Of a DNA stretch of 64,000 nt, positions 6,817 to 15,905 are shown piece after piece (the first letter of the stretch is position 1; every line of letters begins with the position of its first letter). The translations under genes and the position numbers were made by a program. Origin of the DNA: JBEKTW01 sp049515655 (lineage in GTDB: Bacteria > Bacteroidota > Ignavibacteria > UBA10030 > SZUA-254); the NCBI GenBank assembly GCA_049515655.1, contig JBEKTW010000014.1, positions 30,194 to 94,193 on the forward strand, in the 5' to 3' direction. Under the pieces are notes generated by a model. It was given only the letters and a program-made list of their open reading frames with translations. It did no database searches and was not told where the DNA came from.

Positions 6817-8418
6817 TTATTGAAGAAGCTTGCGCTTTTTGTGCCAGCGCTCGCGCAGTCTGACGGAATCAAATCCCAGGTAATTTCCCTTTGATAGCGA
6901 ATTTTTTCCGATGCACTCCAGGCGTATTGTGTGTTTTCCCGCGGAAAGTTTGAAACTTCCGAGATAAATTTCTTTCACTGCAAGGTCCTTTGAATAGAAG
7001 TCAAAGTCCCTCATCTTCTGGCCGGCCATGTAATCCGGTGGCTGGCCGGCAATCTCTCCATCGAGGAATATCCGGTAGATGCCGTAATCATCCGCGTATG
7101 TGAAGCGCAAGATCAAACCGCGGTAATCTTCCTTTTCAACTTTGAACTGCAACTCAAGAAGCGGCTGTTCGCCAGCGGGCATGAAGAAAATCTGCCCGTC
7201 GCCGGTCCAGTCATACCCCTTCTGGAGCTCAAGCACACCCGGTGAATGTCTCGCGGAGTCTATCATCGTCTTTCCCTCGATGATGATATCGAGGTTGGGA
7301 AGAAGGCGCGTGGCCAGGGGCGGGATGGGCGCGAAGCGCTTCGGTTGTCCGAGCTGGTACCAGAAAGCGACGGTTGCCATGTCGTCTTCGCGCTCGACAT
7401 GGCCTTCGACCTTTCCGCTTTCTGTTTCGTCTTCGCTTATCCAACCCTTGTGTTCTATCTCAAAGCGAAGCGATGTCGTAAACCGAACGGGGTCGGCGAT
7501 GTGCCAGCGGTAAAGACAATACTCCACACCGAGGTCTTCAAAATCACTGCTCATGTAAGTGCATCCATAGTACGGAAAGAGAGCTTCGTTCAGTCCCCAC
7601 GCCATCAGGAAATAATCCTCCGTTCCTGTGCCCTGGATTGTCGGTTTCTTCTCGCCGTCGACGTAGAATTTCGCATCCCCTTCGCCAAACCAGAACGGGC
7701 TCCGGGAACGAACGGACATCACGGTTCCGACGTAATGACCCTGGCCCTCGGCATCGAGGATGAGATAATCTGTGCCCGTTCTTTCCGGAAACTCGTTCCG
7801 GTACTGGGCGCAAAAGTAAGGAGTCTTGTCGGGAATGTCGCTGCCCTCCGTGTAGTCGATGTGGTAATAGAAACTCCGCACGTTTTTCTGACCCTCGTTC
7901 GTGACGGCGATGACGGCGTGTTTGTAGAAAGGCATCTGCCAGTAACAATTGTATCCGTCGCCTCCTTCAACCTGGACGGGAACAGAACGTATTTCGCTGC
8001 GGCGGCCGAACCCTGCGGCGAAGAAATCTCCGATGGGAGCTTCAACGGCTGGGTCTTTCCCGTCGTCCCAGTACATTCGCAGGACGATTTCGTCGGGACG
8101 CGCAGAGCCATTCGCTTCCAGCCAGTTTGGCCGTGCCTCGTTGAAGGTCAGCCAGATGTGCCGGATGATCCCGGGCCCTTTGATGTCGGCAAGAACTTTC
8201 GTCTCACCGGGAGTAATATACTTGATCCGGTCCGCGTTGCTGTTGGGATTCGGGTCGGCGGAGGTCACCGCCCTCGAACGGCCAGGCTGGATGTGCATTA
8301 AATCGGGAAGATCCTGGGCCAATAGTATGGATGTCGGGAACAATACTGCTATTAGAATCCAGCACGCTCGAGTTGTTGTGAGGGGAATGCACCTGAGACT
8401 GGCAGAGATTCTTTTCAT
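6817..8418 (-). CDS. GH172 (DUF2961) family glycoside hydrolase, secreted
   Basis: A 533-residue protein with an N-terminal signal segment (ACWILIAVLFPTSILLAQ), so periplasmic or secreted. The DUF2961 double jelly-roll signatures are present: GPGIIRHIWLTF near residue 85, IGDFFAAGFG, a glycine-rich YNCYWQMPF, FWFGEGDAKFYVDGE and IQGTGTEDYF, the last two carrying the acidic residues expected at the active site. Characterised GH172 enzymes act on fructofuranosides and arabinofuranosides, so a non-reducing furanoside is a reasonable guess. The C-terminal 130 residues form a beta domain (DSVRLR ending). It faces away from the sugar locus that begins at 10.4 kb. Confidence 0.88.
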   Translation of the reverse strand: MKRISASLRCIPLTTTRACWILIAVLFPTSILLAQDLPDLMHIQPGRSRAVTSADPNPNSNADRIKYITPGETKVLADIKGPGIIRHIWLTFNEARPNWLEANGSARPDEIVLRMYWDDGKDPAVEAPIGDFFAAGFGRRSEIRSVPVQVEGGDGYNCYWQMPFYKHAVIAVTNEGQKNVRSFYYHIDYTEGSDIPDKTPYFCAQYRNEFPERTGTDYLILDAEGQGHYVGTVMSVRSRSPFWFGEGDAKFYVDGEKKPTIQGTGTEDYFLMAWGLNEALFPYYGCTYMSSDFEDLGVEYCLYRWHIADPVRFTTSLRFEIEHKGWISEDETESGKVEGHVEREDDMATVAFWYQLGQPKRFAPIPPLATRLLPNLDIIIEGKTMIDSARHSPGVLELQKGYDWTGDGQIFFMPAGEQPLLELQFKVEKEDYRGLILRFTYADDYGIYRIFLDGEIAGQPPDYMAGQKMRDFDFYSKDLAVKEIYLGSFKLSAGKHTIRLECIGKNSLSKGNYLGFDSVRLRERWHKKRKLLQ

Positions 8419-8805
8419 GATTAGTCTTCCTTTTTCGTTTGCGGTATGTGGAGGATTCCCTGAATATTACGAGATAAATTTGTAAATGGCAAAGGCGTCT
8501 GGAGCAAGCCAGTCCGGATGCTGGCATATCGATCGTGGCCATTACGCATTCTCCCCTTCCACCATTTATGGGGGAAGGGGAGGCAGAGGGGATGAGGGTT
8601 ACCCTGGCCATTTGTGGACGTCCGAGCCCTCATTGCTCATTTCAGCGCTTCCACCGAAACGCTTCAATTCGGGGTCCCCGCTGAAATATACAAAGCGTGC
8701 ACGCTGGGTGCCGACCGCGAGCCCGCTACGTCCGGACTACCATGGGGACTACGGCGGGTTCAAGACGCGGTCGGGAGCGGAGATGGGAGCCGGCGAATTT
8801 TTTTC

Positions 8806-8834
8806 TTGACATTTTGATTTTATTTCGGTAATAT
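8806..8834 (+). promoter_or_regulatory. Near-consensus sigma70 promoter for the response regulator
   Basis: TTGACA (8806-8811), 17-base spacer, TAATAT (8829-8834), about 137 bases before the ATG at 8971. The remaining stretch 8419-8805 has only short chance frames and a G-rich purine run near 8571-8611; I see no gene in it. Confidence 0.7.
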
Positions 8835-8970
8835 AGAGAAATTTAGTGTTTTCTTGCCCTATTTCTGGACTGAACGCGGGCACAATCCCGATTATGTTCC
8901 TTCCAGGATATGTTCCAATTCTTTTTTGTCGGGTGGTAAAATCAGTATTTATCGTTGAAGGATAGGTTCC

Positions 8971-9696
8971 ATGTTGGAAAAGCCAGTTTCCTTGCGGATT
9001 CTTTTTGCCGAAGATGACGACGCCCTCAGGTCGGCCCTGAGTGCCATTCTTATTGCTGATGCGGGCTACCGCGTCGAAGCGTGTGCATCGGGAGAAGAAG
9101 CGATTGAGCTCCTCAAGCAGCAGCAATTTGACATCGTGCTTCTCGATCATAAAATGCCCGGCCTTACCGGTCTCAATGTGTTGCAGTGGATGCATGAACA
9201 GAAAATGGAAACCCCCGTGGTGATGTTGACAGGTGCGGGGACAGAAGTGATTGCGGTTGAAGCGATGAAGCTCGGTGCCTACGACTACGTCAGAAAAGAA
9301 CATGTCGAGATCGAACACCTTCCCATTGTTCTGAACGGTGTCTACGAACGGTATCTTTTCAAAAAAGAACGCGAGTATATCGCGCGTGCGGAGCAGAGGA
9401 ACCTGGAACTGATGGATAGGTTCAGGGAAACGGTTTCATCGGTTACCGCTATCCTGGAAAGTGTCCTGGCGGCGATGTCGGCGAATCTGGAAACGTACGA
9501 ACGGGAATTGGATCGCCACATTGAGACGGAAGGGCACCAGCAATTGGTAGATGCGTTCGCCAGAATAAAACAGGACCACAGTGTCATCGCGTTTGCAATG
9601 AGCTCCATCCTTCATTCGGCGACCGCATTGTATGAGACATTCAGAACTGAGAACGTGAGGTCCCGGCAGGAGGTTGCGGACGTCGTATCTTCCTAG
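8971..9696 (+). CDS. Response regulator with receiver domain and helical C-terminus
   Basis: A 241-residue protein. Residues about 8-125 are a CheY-like receiver: acidic pair in LFAEDDDALR, phospho-acceptor Asp in LLDHKMPG, VVMLTGAG with the Thr, and a closing YVRKEH lysine. Residues 130-240 are predicted all helical (a long charged helix YLFKKEREYIARAEQRNLELMDRFRE and further helices) with no DNA-binding or enzymatic output that I recognise. No kinase gene is adjacent, so it is an orphan regulator. AGGATAGG precedes the ATG. The helical tail may mediate dimerisation or partner binding. Confidence 0.88.
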   Translation: MLEKPVSLRILFAEDDDALRSALSAILIADAGYRVEACASGEEAIELLKQQQFDIVLLDHKMPGLTGLNVLQWMHEQKMETPVVMLTGAGTEVIAVEAMKLGAYDYVRKEHVEIEHLPIVLNGVYERYLFKKEREYIARAEQRNLELMDRFRETVSSVTAILESVLAAMSANLETYERELDRHIETEGHQQLVDAFARIKQDHSVIAFAMSSILHSATALYETFRTENVRSRQEVADVVSS

Positions 9697-9703
9697 AGGT
9701 GTG

Positions 9704-9776
9704 TAGCCCCAACGGGAATCGAACCCGTATTTCAGCCTTGAGAGGGCTGCGTCCTAAACCGTTAGACGATGGGGCC
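9704..9776 (-). tRNA. tRNA-Glu (anticodon CTC)
   Basis: A full 73-base cloverleaf on the minus strand: acceptor GGCCCCA pairing with TGGGGCT (the first pair is G-U), D-arm GTCTAACGGTTTAGGAC, anticodon stem GCAGCC/GGCTG with loop CTCTCAA (anticodon CTC), T-arm CGGGTTCGATTCCCG, discriminator A. CCA is not encoded. It ends 8 bases after the response regulator's stop on the other strand. Confidence 0.92.
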
Positions 9777-10055
9777 GTTAAACTTTCCCGCTCCCTTCAA
9801 TAGTTCCATCCTAAAGATAAGAGAAAACTTCGAGATAATCAAAAATCGTTGGCCGGGTCTGCGTGTACCGTATGCGCGCCAGAAAGCACCTGCCCCATGA
9901 CAACCTCTCCCGATGGTAGTAAATTCGAACCTGGCAACAAAACCCTTCCAATACCTGTGAAAGGGGTCTGGAGATTCCCGGAAGAAGTGAGTGGGTTGTG
10001 GAAGAAAGCGCGCCAATGCAATGCGCGCATTTCCGGATAGCTCCCGAGTTTGCTC

Positions 10056-10098
10056 TAGAAAAACAACAACCCGGCCCTCGGGAGAAAGGGCCGGGTTG
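10056..10098 (-). terminator. Strong hairpin with T-run on the minus strand
   Basis: CAACCCGGCCC (10067-10077) pairs perfectly with GGGCCGGGTTG (10088-10098) around a 10-base loop. On the minus strand the stem is followed by TTGTTTTTCTAGA, as in a rho-independent terminator. No minus-strand gene lies to its right before 10425, so what it terminates is unclear; a small RNA is possible. The 9777-10055 stretch has no gene I can support. Confidence 0.5.
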
Positions 10099-10174
10099 CG
10101 TCTATGAGAGTGACACCTATGGAGGGGGAATAGGCATCACCCTCTTCGATTGCTATTTCATAAAGGAGTTCTCT

Positions 10175-10198
10175 GGTCTGCCCAACACCGGGCAGACC
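10175..10198. repeat. Perfect inverted repeat, 9-base arms
   Basis: GGTCTGCCC (10175-10183) and GGGCAGACC (10190-10198) around AACACC. No T-run follows on either strand, so it is a hairpin or protein-binding site and not an obvious terminator. It lies 230 bases before the hexosaminidase gene. Confidence 0.5.
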
Positions 10199-10310
10199 GA
10201 ATCACATTGCTACACATTTCCAACAATTAGGATTTACCAATAGTTCCGGGCTTCGGATGTTTCCGGGAGGGAATCACCTGGAGCTCAAGACCATCCTAAT
10301 CCCGAAAAAT

Positions 10311-10340
10311 GTCGATCCATGCTCAATTTTATGGATCGAC
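10311..10340. promoter_or_regulatory. Perfect inverted repeat, 10-base arms, upstream of the GH20 gene
   Basis: GTCGATCCAT (10311-10320) and ATGGATCGAC (10331-10340) are separated by ten AT-rich bases. It lies 86 bases before the start of the sugar locus, so an operator for a sugar-responsive repressor is plausible. No regulator gene is adjacent to confirm this. Confidence 0.4.
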
Positions 10341-10425
10341 GCCGAAATAGTACAGTTCCAGTCGAGTTGAATCAGGGGCCGGAGAATACTATATTAGCAT
10401 CATTCGTGAACCATCAGGAACAAGA

Positions 10426-12705
10426 ATGAAAATTGGTATCTCCTTCGCGCTCATCGTAGTCATAAATCTGTGCGCCGGCCAAAACCAGGAATCCACGTTG
10501 GCCATTATCCCCGCTCCTTCGGTACTGAAAGTCACGAAGGGGACCTTTGAACTGACGCCGAAAACGCCCGTGGTTCTCCTCGACCCGCGATTACGGTCCG
10601 ATGCCGACGTGTTCAATGAGTTTCTTCAAAGTGAATATGGATTTACACTACAGATCTCCACCGACCGGACATCGGGGGGAGTCATTCTCGAACGATCCTC
10701 ACAGGAAAATGAGCATCTTTCAAGTGAAGGATACCGAATGTCGGTGACGGAAGATCGCGTGACGATTACCGGCGACGAGGCAGGAGTATTCTACGGTTTG
10801 CAAACTCTCAAGCAGCTTCTTCCGGTTGACCGGGGCCGGCCGCTTCATGTCCCAGGCGTGGAAATTGAAGACGCACCGCGTTATCGTTGGCGAGGGATGC
10901 ATCTCGATGTTTGCCGTCATTTCTTCCCGAAAGAGTTTGTGAAGAAATACATCGATGAGATCGCAATGTACAAAATGAACACGTTTCACTGGCATCTGAC
11001 GGAAGATCAGGGGTGGAGAATCGAGATCAAAAAATATCCGAAGCTGACGGAAATCGGCGCCTGGAGGAACGGCTCGATGGTCGGTCCCTACAACGATCAA
11101 AAGTTCGATTCGGTACGATATGGCGGATTCTACACGCAGGAGGATGTCATGGAAATAGTAGCGTACGCCGCAAAGCGCCACGTGACGATCGTCCCTGAGA
11201 TTGAAATGCCCGGCCATTCGACGGCCGCGCTCGCTTCGTATCCCTGGCTCTCCTGCACTGGAGGTCCGTTTGAGGTTGGAAAAAGCTGGGGAGTGTACGA
11301 CGATGTTTACTGTCCAAAGGATGAAACGTTCCAATTTCTGGAAGACGTGCTCTCGGAAGTGTGCGCCTTGTTCCCGGGCAAGTATATTCACATCGGAGGT
11401 GATGAATGCCCGAAGGAACGCTGGAAGGCGTGTCCCCACTGTCAGGCGCTCATCAGGAAAGAGGGATTGAAAGACGAGAACGAGCTGCAGAGCTACTTCA
11501 TCCGTCACATTGAGAAATTCTTGAATTCAAAAGGAAAGCAGATCATCGGGTGGGATGAGATTCTGGAGGGCGGTCTGGCTCCTAATGCAGCAGTAATGAG
11601 CTGGCGGGGAACCGAAGGAGGCGTCGCTGCGGCAAAGCAAAAGCATAACGTCGTGATGACCCCGGGGGCGTATTGCTATTTTGATCATTACCAGGGAAAC
11701 CCGCAGTACGAACCGCTTGCCATAGGCGGTTATACTCCGCTTGAGAAAGTCTATTCCTACGACCCCACACCGGCGGAGCTGTCGCCCGATGAACAGCAGT
11801 ATATCCTGGGCGCGCAGGGGAATGTCTGGACGGAGTATATCACGTCGCCGCAGCTGGTCGAGTATATGGCTCTTCCCCGCATGGCCGCCCTCGCCGAGGT
11901 TGTCTGGAGCCCGAAAGATCACCGCGATTACAAAGATTTTCAGCAGCGCCTTGTGCGCAGCTTTCCGCTGCTGGATTCGATGGGAGTGAATTACTCGAAG
12001 GCGCTCTACGACATCAAAACAGCGGTGAAACCGTCCCCGGCTGGAAACGGCGTGCTCTTCGAACTCTCTACACCATTCGACCCGGCGGGAATCTGTTACA
12101 CCGTCGATGGCTCGTTACCCACACCCGGGGGAACGCATTACCAGGCTCCGATCAATATTACGAAAAACGTCGGCGTTATAGCAGCATACTTTGACGGTAG
12201 GAAACAGAAAGGATATGCAATAGAGCAGCGGTTTTTCGTTACGAAATCGACGGGAAAGAAAATTATCCTGAAAACTCTTCCGAGTGAGAACTATTTTGGC
12301 GATGGAGCCATCACGCTCGTCGACGGAATCCGGGGCGACACGGCTCGCTATGGACAAAATTGGCTCGGATGGGAAGGGGCGAACATGGAAGCGGTGATCG
12401 ACCTTGGTGCACGCGAGAATTTTTCCAGGGTGACGATCGATGTGTTCGACGCGGAAGCAAGCTGGATCCATTTTCCGAAGGCGATTGAAGTATTTGTTGC
12501 AGACGACACGGTGCATTTCAGAAGTGTCGCGAAACTTTACAGCGGAGAAATCCGGGAAAAGGGAAAGGTCATTGAAATGAACTTTGGCGAACATACGGCG
12601 CGCTATGTCAAAGTTGTGGCGGAAAATGCCGGCAAAATTCCCGCCGGCAAACCCGGGGCAGGGAACGACGCATGGCTGTTTGTCGATGAGATAATGGTTG
12701 AATAG
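10426..12705 (+). CDS. Beta-N-acetylhexosaminidase, GH20, secreted
   Basis: A 759-residue protein with signal sequence MKIGISFALIVVINLCAG. Domains in order: GH20b-like N-terminal alpha/beta domain (about 25-145), TIM-barrel catalytic domain from YRWRGMHLDVCRHFFP onward with the acid pair D326-E327 in HIGGDECPKERW and the tryptophan-rich WDEILEGG and GAQGNVWTEY segments, a chitobiase/hexosaminidase C-terminal immunoglobulin-like domain (YTVDGSLPT), and an F5/8-type discoidin-like carbohydrate-binding domain to the end. It should release terminal GlcNAc/GalNAc by substrate-assisted catalysis. AGGAAC precedes the ATG. It heads a plus-strand sugar locus. Confidence 0.95.
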   Translation: MKIGISFALIVVINLCAGQNQESTLAIIPAPSVLKVTKGTFELTPKTPVVLLDPRLRSDADVFNEFLQSEYGFTLQISTDRTSGGVILERSSQENEHLSSEGYRMSVTEDRVTITGDEAGVFYGLQTLKQLLPVDRGRPLHVPGVEIEDAPRYRWRGMHLDVCRHFFPKEFVKKYIDEIAMYKMNTFHWHLTEDQGWRIEIKKYPKLTEIGAWRNGSMVGPYNDQKFDSVRYGGFYTQEDVMEIVAYAAKRHVTIVPEIEMPGHSTAALASYPWLSCTGGPFEVGKSWGVYDDVYCPKDETFQFLEDVLSEVCALFPGKYIHIGGDECPKERWKACPHCQALIRKEGLKDENELQSYFIRHIEKFLNSKGKQIIGWDEILEGGLAPNAAVMSWRGTEGGVAAAKQKHNVVMTPGAYCYFDHYQGNPQYEPLAIGGYTPLEKVYSYDPTPAELSPDEQQYILGAQGNVWTEYITSPQLVEYMALPRMAALAEVVWSPKDHRDYKDFQQRLVRSFPLLDSMGVNYSKALYDIKTAVKPSPAGNGVLFELSTPFDPAGICYTVDGSLPTPGGTHYQAPINITKNVGVIAAYFDGRKQKGYAIEQRFFVTKSTGKKIILKTLPSENYFGDGAITLVDGIRGDTARYGQNWLGWEGANMEAVIDLGARENFSRVTIDVFDAEASWIHFPKAIEVFVADDTVHFRSVAKLYSGEIREKGKVIEMNFGEHTARYVKVVAENAGKIPAGKPGAGNDAWLFVDEIMVE

Positions 12706-12985
12706 TGAGTTTGGAAATAAGGGAATTCTTGGATACTTTGACCTGAATGCCTCGCTCAGTGCGAATCCGAATGTTTCGGAGTTATCGGATCAGCAGCAAG
12801 AAGATTTTTTCTCGTTTTTTATTACAAGCTCGGCTATGGATCTTTGTGTAAAGCATAACTGTCAAGCGACCTTTCTCATCAAAGCAAGCGGCAACGCTGG
12901 GTGGACCGGTGTTCCTCTCAAAGCGGCATGTTCATCGCATTGCGAACCGAGCCGATGAGCACTACCGTCAACGAGCATTGAAGAT

Positions 12986-14455
12986 ATGAACCGTCACGAT
13001 TATATCGCTTGCGACCTGGGGGCGGAAAGCGGCAGAGTTATGCTCGGAACGCTTCTCGGTGGGAAGCTGTCGGTGGAAGAAATCCATAGATTCCCCAACG
13101 GTCCGACACAGGTCTGCGGCTCACTTCGATGGGATTTGCTGAGAATCTACGATGAGTTGAAGGCAGGTTTGAAGAAAGTTTCTGCCGGAGGCTTCTCCGT
13201 ATCGGGCCTGAGCTGTGATTCATGGGGAGTCGACTATGTGCTGTTTTCTGCCGATGAACCGATGCTCGCACTTCCGTACCATTACCGTGATAGCAGGACG
13301 GATGGCGCTTTCGAGCGGGCATTCGCCGTCGTTCCGGCGGAGGAAATTTTTGCGGAAACGGGGATTCAATTCATGCCGATCAATACACTCTACCAGCTTC
13401 ATGATGACCTCAAGCATCGCACTGCTGTTCTTGACACCGCGGATCGTTTTCTCAATATCGGTGATTACTTCAACTATTTGTTCTGTTCTATTCCCAAGGC
13501 GGATGAATCGCTTGCAAGCACAACGCAACTATACAATCCGCAAACAAGAAAATGGTCAAACGTGCTGATCAGGAAATTCGGATTTCCGGAGAGAATTTTT
13601 CCCGAGGTTGTCCCGTCCGGGACAATCCTCGGTCCGCTGCTACCGCCCCTCGACGTTGAAACAGGGCTTCGTGAAACAAAGGTCATCGCCGGTTGTTCTC
13701 ACGACACCGGCGCGGCCGTTGCAGCTGTTCCCGCCGCCGGCAACGATTGGGCCTATCTCAGCTCGGGAACATGGTCACTTCTTGGAGTCGAGAACTCTTC
13801 CCCCATTATTAATGCGGAAAGCAGGAAATACAATTTCACCAATGAAATCGGTTACATCGGAAGCATTCGATTCCTGAGAAACATCACCGGTCTGTGGATT
13901 CTCCAGGAGTGCCGCCGCGCCTGGGCAAAAGCCGGACAGGATTATACCTACGATCAACTCACCCGGATGGCGGAGAAGTCTGCTGCATTGAAAACATTTT
14001 TCGACCCGCAGGATTCCACCTTTGCGAAGCCGGACAACATGCCGCAGAAGGTCGCCGATAATTGCCGGAAGAATGGTCAACCCGTGCCGGGAACTCCTGC
14101 CGAGATTACACGATGCATTCTCGAGAGCCTGGCTCTTTCGTATCGAAAAACACTCGAACAACTGCGAGAGCTCACCCGGCGGCCGATATCGACCCTCCAC
14201 ATTGTCGGCGGCGGCTGCAAGAATCAATTATTGAATCAGTTTGCTGCGAACGCAACCGGTTGTCTTGTCTTGGCTGGTCCTGTCGAATGCACCGCGATCG
14301 GCAACGTGCTGATTCAGGCAATCACACTCGGGCACATTCCATCCCTGCAATCGGGACGCGAAATTGTAGGCCGGTCATTTCCCCTTGTTCGCTACGAGCC
14401 GCAGGAACAGGCGCGCTGGGAAGATGCTTACTTGAAATTCAAGGAATTCAGGTGA
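12986..14455 (+). CDS. rhaB: Rhamnulokinase (FGGY kinase)
   Basis: A 489-residue protein that aligns by eye along most of its length with E. coli RhaB: CDLGAESGRVMLG at the N-terminus, SWGVDYVLF, GIQFMPINTLYQL, YLSSGTWSLLG, and the C-terminal ATP-binding HIVGGGCKNQLLNQ and AGPVECTAIGN. It phosphorylates L-rhamnulose to rhamnulose 1-phosphate in the cytoplasm. rhaA and rhaT lie 5-8 kb downstream on the same strand, which supports the assignment over fuculokinase. The 280 bases before it hold no gene I accept. The larA-like gene follows after 55 bases. Confidence 0.92.
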   Translation: MNRHDYIACDLGAESGRVMLGTLLGGKLSVEEIHRFPNGPTQVCGSLRWDLLRIYDELKAGLKKVSAGGFSVSGLSCDSWGVDYVLFSADEPMLALPYHYRDSRTDGAFERAFAVVPAEEIFAETGIQFMPINTLYQLHDDLKHRTAVLDTADRFLNIGDYFNYLFCSIPKADESLASTTQLYNPQTRKWSNVLIRKFGFPERIFPEVVPSGTILGPLLPPLDVETGLRETKVIAGCSHDTGAAVAAVPAAGNDWAYLSSGTWSLLGVENSSPIINAESRKYNFTNEIGYIGSIRFLRNITGLWILQECRRAWAKAGQDYTYDQLTRMAEKSAALKTFFDPQDSTFAKPDNMPQKVADNCRKNGQPVPGTPAEITRCILESLALSYRKTLEQLRELTRRPISTLHIVGGGCKNQLLNQFAANATGCLVLAGPVECTAIGNVLIQAITLGHIPSLQSGREIVGRSFPLVRYEPQEQARWEDAYLKFKEFR

Positions 14456-14510
14456 GGGTTATGAGTTTGTTTCAAGTATTATCGCGCGACAGGCACGAAA
14501 TCCAATCAGC

Positions 14511-15794
14511 ATGAGAAGTCGGCTCGCATACGGTCCCGGAATGTTGGAACTTGACCTACAGGGTATTGATGCCGACATCATCGAGCCGCGACACAACGCA
14601 GGCCTGCCCGATGAAAAAGAAGCCGTCGTTGCTGCGCTTCACAACCCGGTCGGTACCCGGCCGTTAGAATCGTGGTTGAATCCGAGTTGCCGCATCTGTA
14701 TCTCCTTCACCGACGGCACTCGTGCCACGCCTAATAATCGACTCATCCCCTGGTTGCTTGAATACCTTCACCGATACGGAGTGCAGCGTGAAAATATCAA
14801 ACTGCTGAACCAGGTCGGAACGCACCGCGCGAATACGCGAGATGAGCTCAAAGAGATTCTCACCCCGGAAATTGTCGAAAAGTACCAAGTCATTAATCAT
14901 GAGCCGAACAACCGGGAAGCCCTCGTGCAGTTGGGAGTGACCCGCTCAGGGGCTCCGGCACTGGTCAACCGCCATTTTGTGGAAGCGGATGTCCGGATCG
15001 CGACCGGCTTTATCGAGCCGCATTTGTTTGCAGGTTTCAGCGGAGGTGTGAAAAATATTATCCCCGGCCTTGCGGGACAAGAAACCGTCATGCACAATCA
15101 TGGATACCGGAATCTTCTCGACCCCCACGCAACATTCGGCGTCACGGAAGGGAATCCGCTCTGGGAAGAATTGCGCGACATTGCTCTGCGGACAGGTCCG
15201 GTCTTCCTCCTGAATGTTGCACTGAATAATGACAGGCACATCACCGGAGTTTTCGCGGGAGATCTCCTGGAAAGCCACAAGGTCGGTTGTGAGTTTGTGC
15301 GTTCATCGGCAATGCAGCGCGTGGATGAGCAGTATGATGTCGTCATCACAACCAACAGCGGTTACCCCCTCGACCAGAATCTGTACCAGAGTGTCAAAGG
15401 GATGAGTGCTGCCGCCCGCATCGTTGCGCACGGCGGTACAATCATTCTCGCCGCAGAGTGCCGCGAGGGATTTCCTGCCGGGAGCGCATACGAACGCTTG
15501 CTGCGAAATTCGGCAGGACCGGCAGAACTGCTCCAGCATTTGCGGGATGCCGACCGGCCTTTCCCCGACCAATGGCAGGCGCAAATTCAGGCGCTCATTC
15601 TTCAACGGGCGGAGATACTTCTGTACAGTCAGATGAGCGACGAAGACGTGCGTGCAGCACATTTGAGTCCATGTCACGATATAGCGCGGGTAGTTCGGAG
15701 AATTTTTGAAAGTGGAAAACCCGATGCGCGGGTAGCCATTTTGCCCCAGGGTCCGCTTACTATTCCCTATTTAGCACAGGAAGTAATCACATGA
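14511..15794 (+). CDS. larA: LarA-family nickel-pincer 2-hydroxyacid racemase/epimerase
   Basis: A 427-residue protein, full length for LarA. Residues needed for the nickel-pincer cofactor are visible: SFTDGTR, VGTHR (His), EPHLFAGFSGGVKNIIPG (His and the Lys that bonds the cofactor) and HNH. LarA racemises L- and D-lactate, and homologues act on other 2-hydroxyacids. In a rhamnose locus, L-lactate from lactaldehyde would be a logical substrate; this is inference. The cofactor genes larB, larC and larE are not in the window, so they must be elsewhere. The gene follows rhaB closely and probably shares its transcript. Confidence 0.88.
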   Translation: MRSRLAYGPGMLELDLQGIDADIIEPRHNAGLPDEKEAVVAALHNPVGTRPLESWLNPSCRICISFTDGTRATPNNRLIPWLLEYLHRYGVQRENIKLLNQVGTHRANTRDELKEILTPEIVEKYQVINHEPNNREALVQLGVTRSGAPALVNRHFVEADVRIATGFIEPHLFAGFSGGVKNIIPGLAGQETVMHNHGYRNLLDPHATFGVTEGNPLWEELRDIALRTGPVFLLNVALNNDRHITGVFAGDLLESHKVGCEFVRSSAMQRVDEQYDVVITTNSGYPLDQNLYQSVKGMSAAARIVAHGGTIILAAECREGFPAGSAYERLLRNSAGPAELLQHLRDADRPFPDQWQAQIQALILQRAEILLYSQMSDEDVRAAHLSPCHDIARVVRRIFESGKPDARVAILPQGPLTIPYLAQEVIT

Positions 15795-15830
15795 ATCAAA
15801 ACGGAGCGAGCAATCGAAGATTATAATCCT

Positions 15831-15861
15831 GACAATCGATCGTTGTCTACGACAATCATCG
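15831..15861. promoter_or_regulatory. Quasi-palindrome and direct repeat before the sugar-binding protein gene
   Basis: GACAATCGATCGTTGTC (15831-15847) is nearly palindromic and is followed by a partial direct copy, GACAATCATCG (15851-15861). It lies about 45 bases before the ATG at 15906, with a TTGACA at about 15876. A repressor site is possible but no regulator is identified. Confidence 0.3.
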
Positions 15862-15905
15862 CTTCATAAAAACTTGTTGACAAACATAGACCCCAATCGA
15901 AAAAT

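Noticed and set aside
8486..8809. Frames of 107 and 67 residues before the response regulator
   Set aside because: Low-complexity composition, no ribosome site, and they run into the promoter at 8806; probably non-coding.
12698..12958. 86-residue frame overlapping the GH20 stop
   Set aside because: No recognisable motif, no ribosome site, and it overlaps the previous gene; it might be real but cannot be supported.
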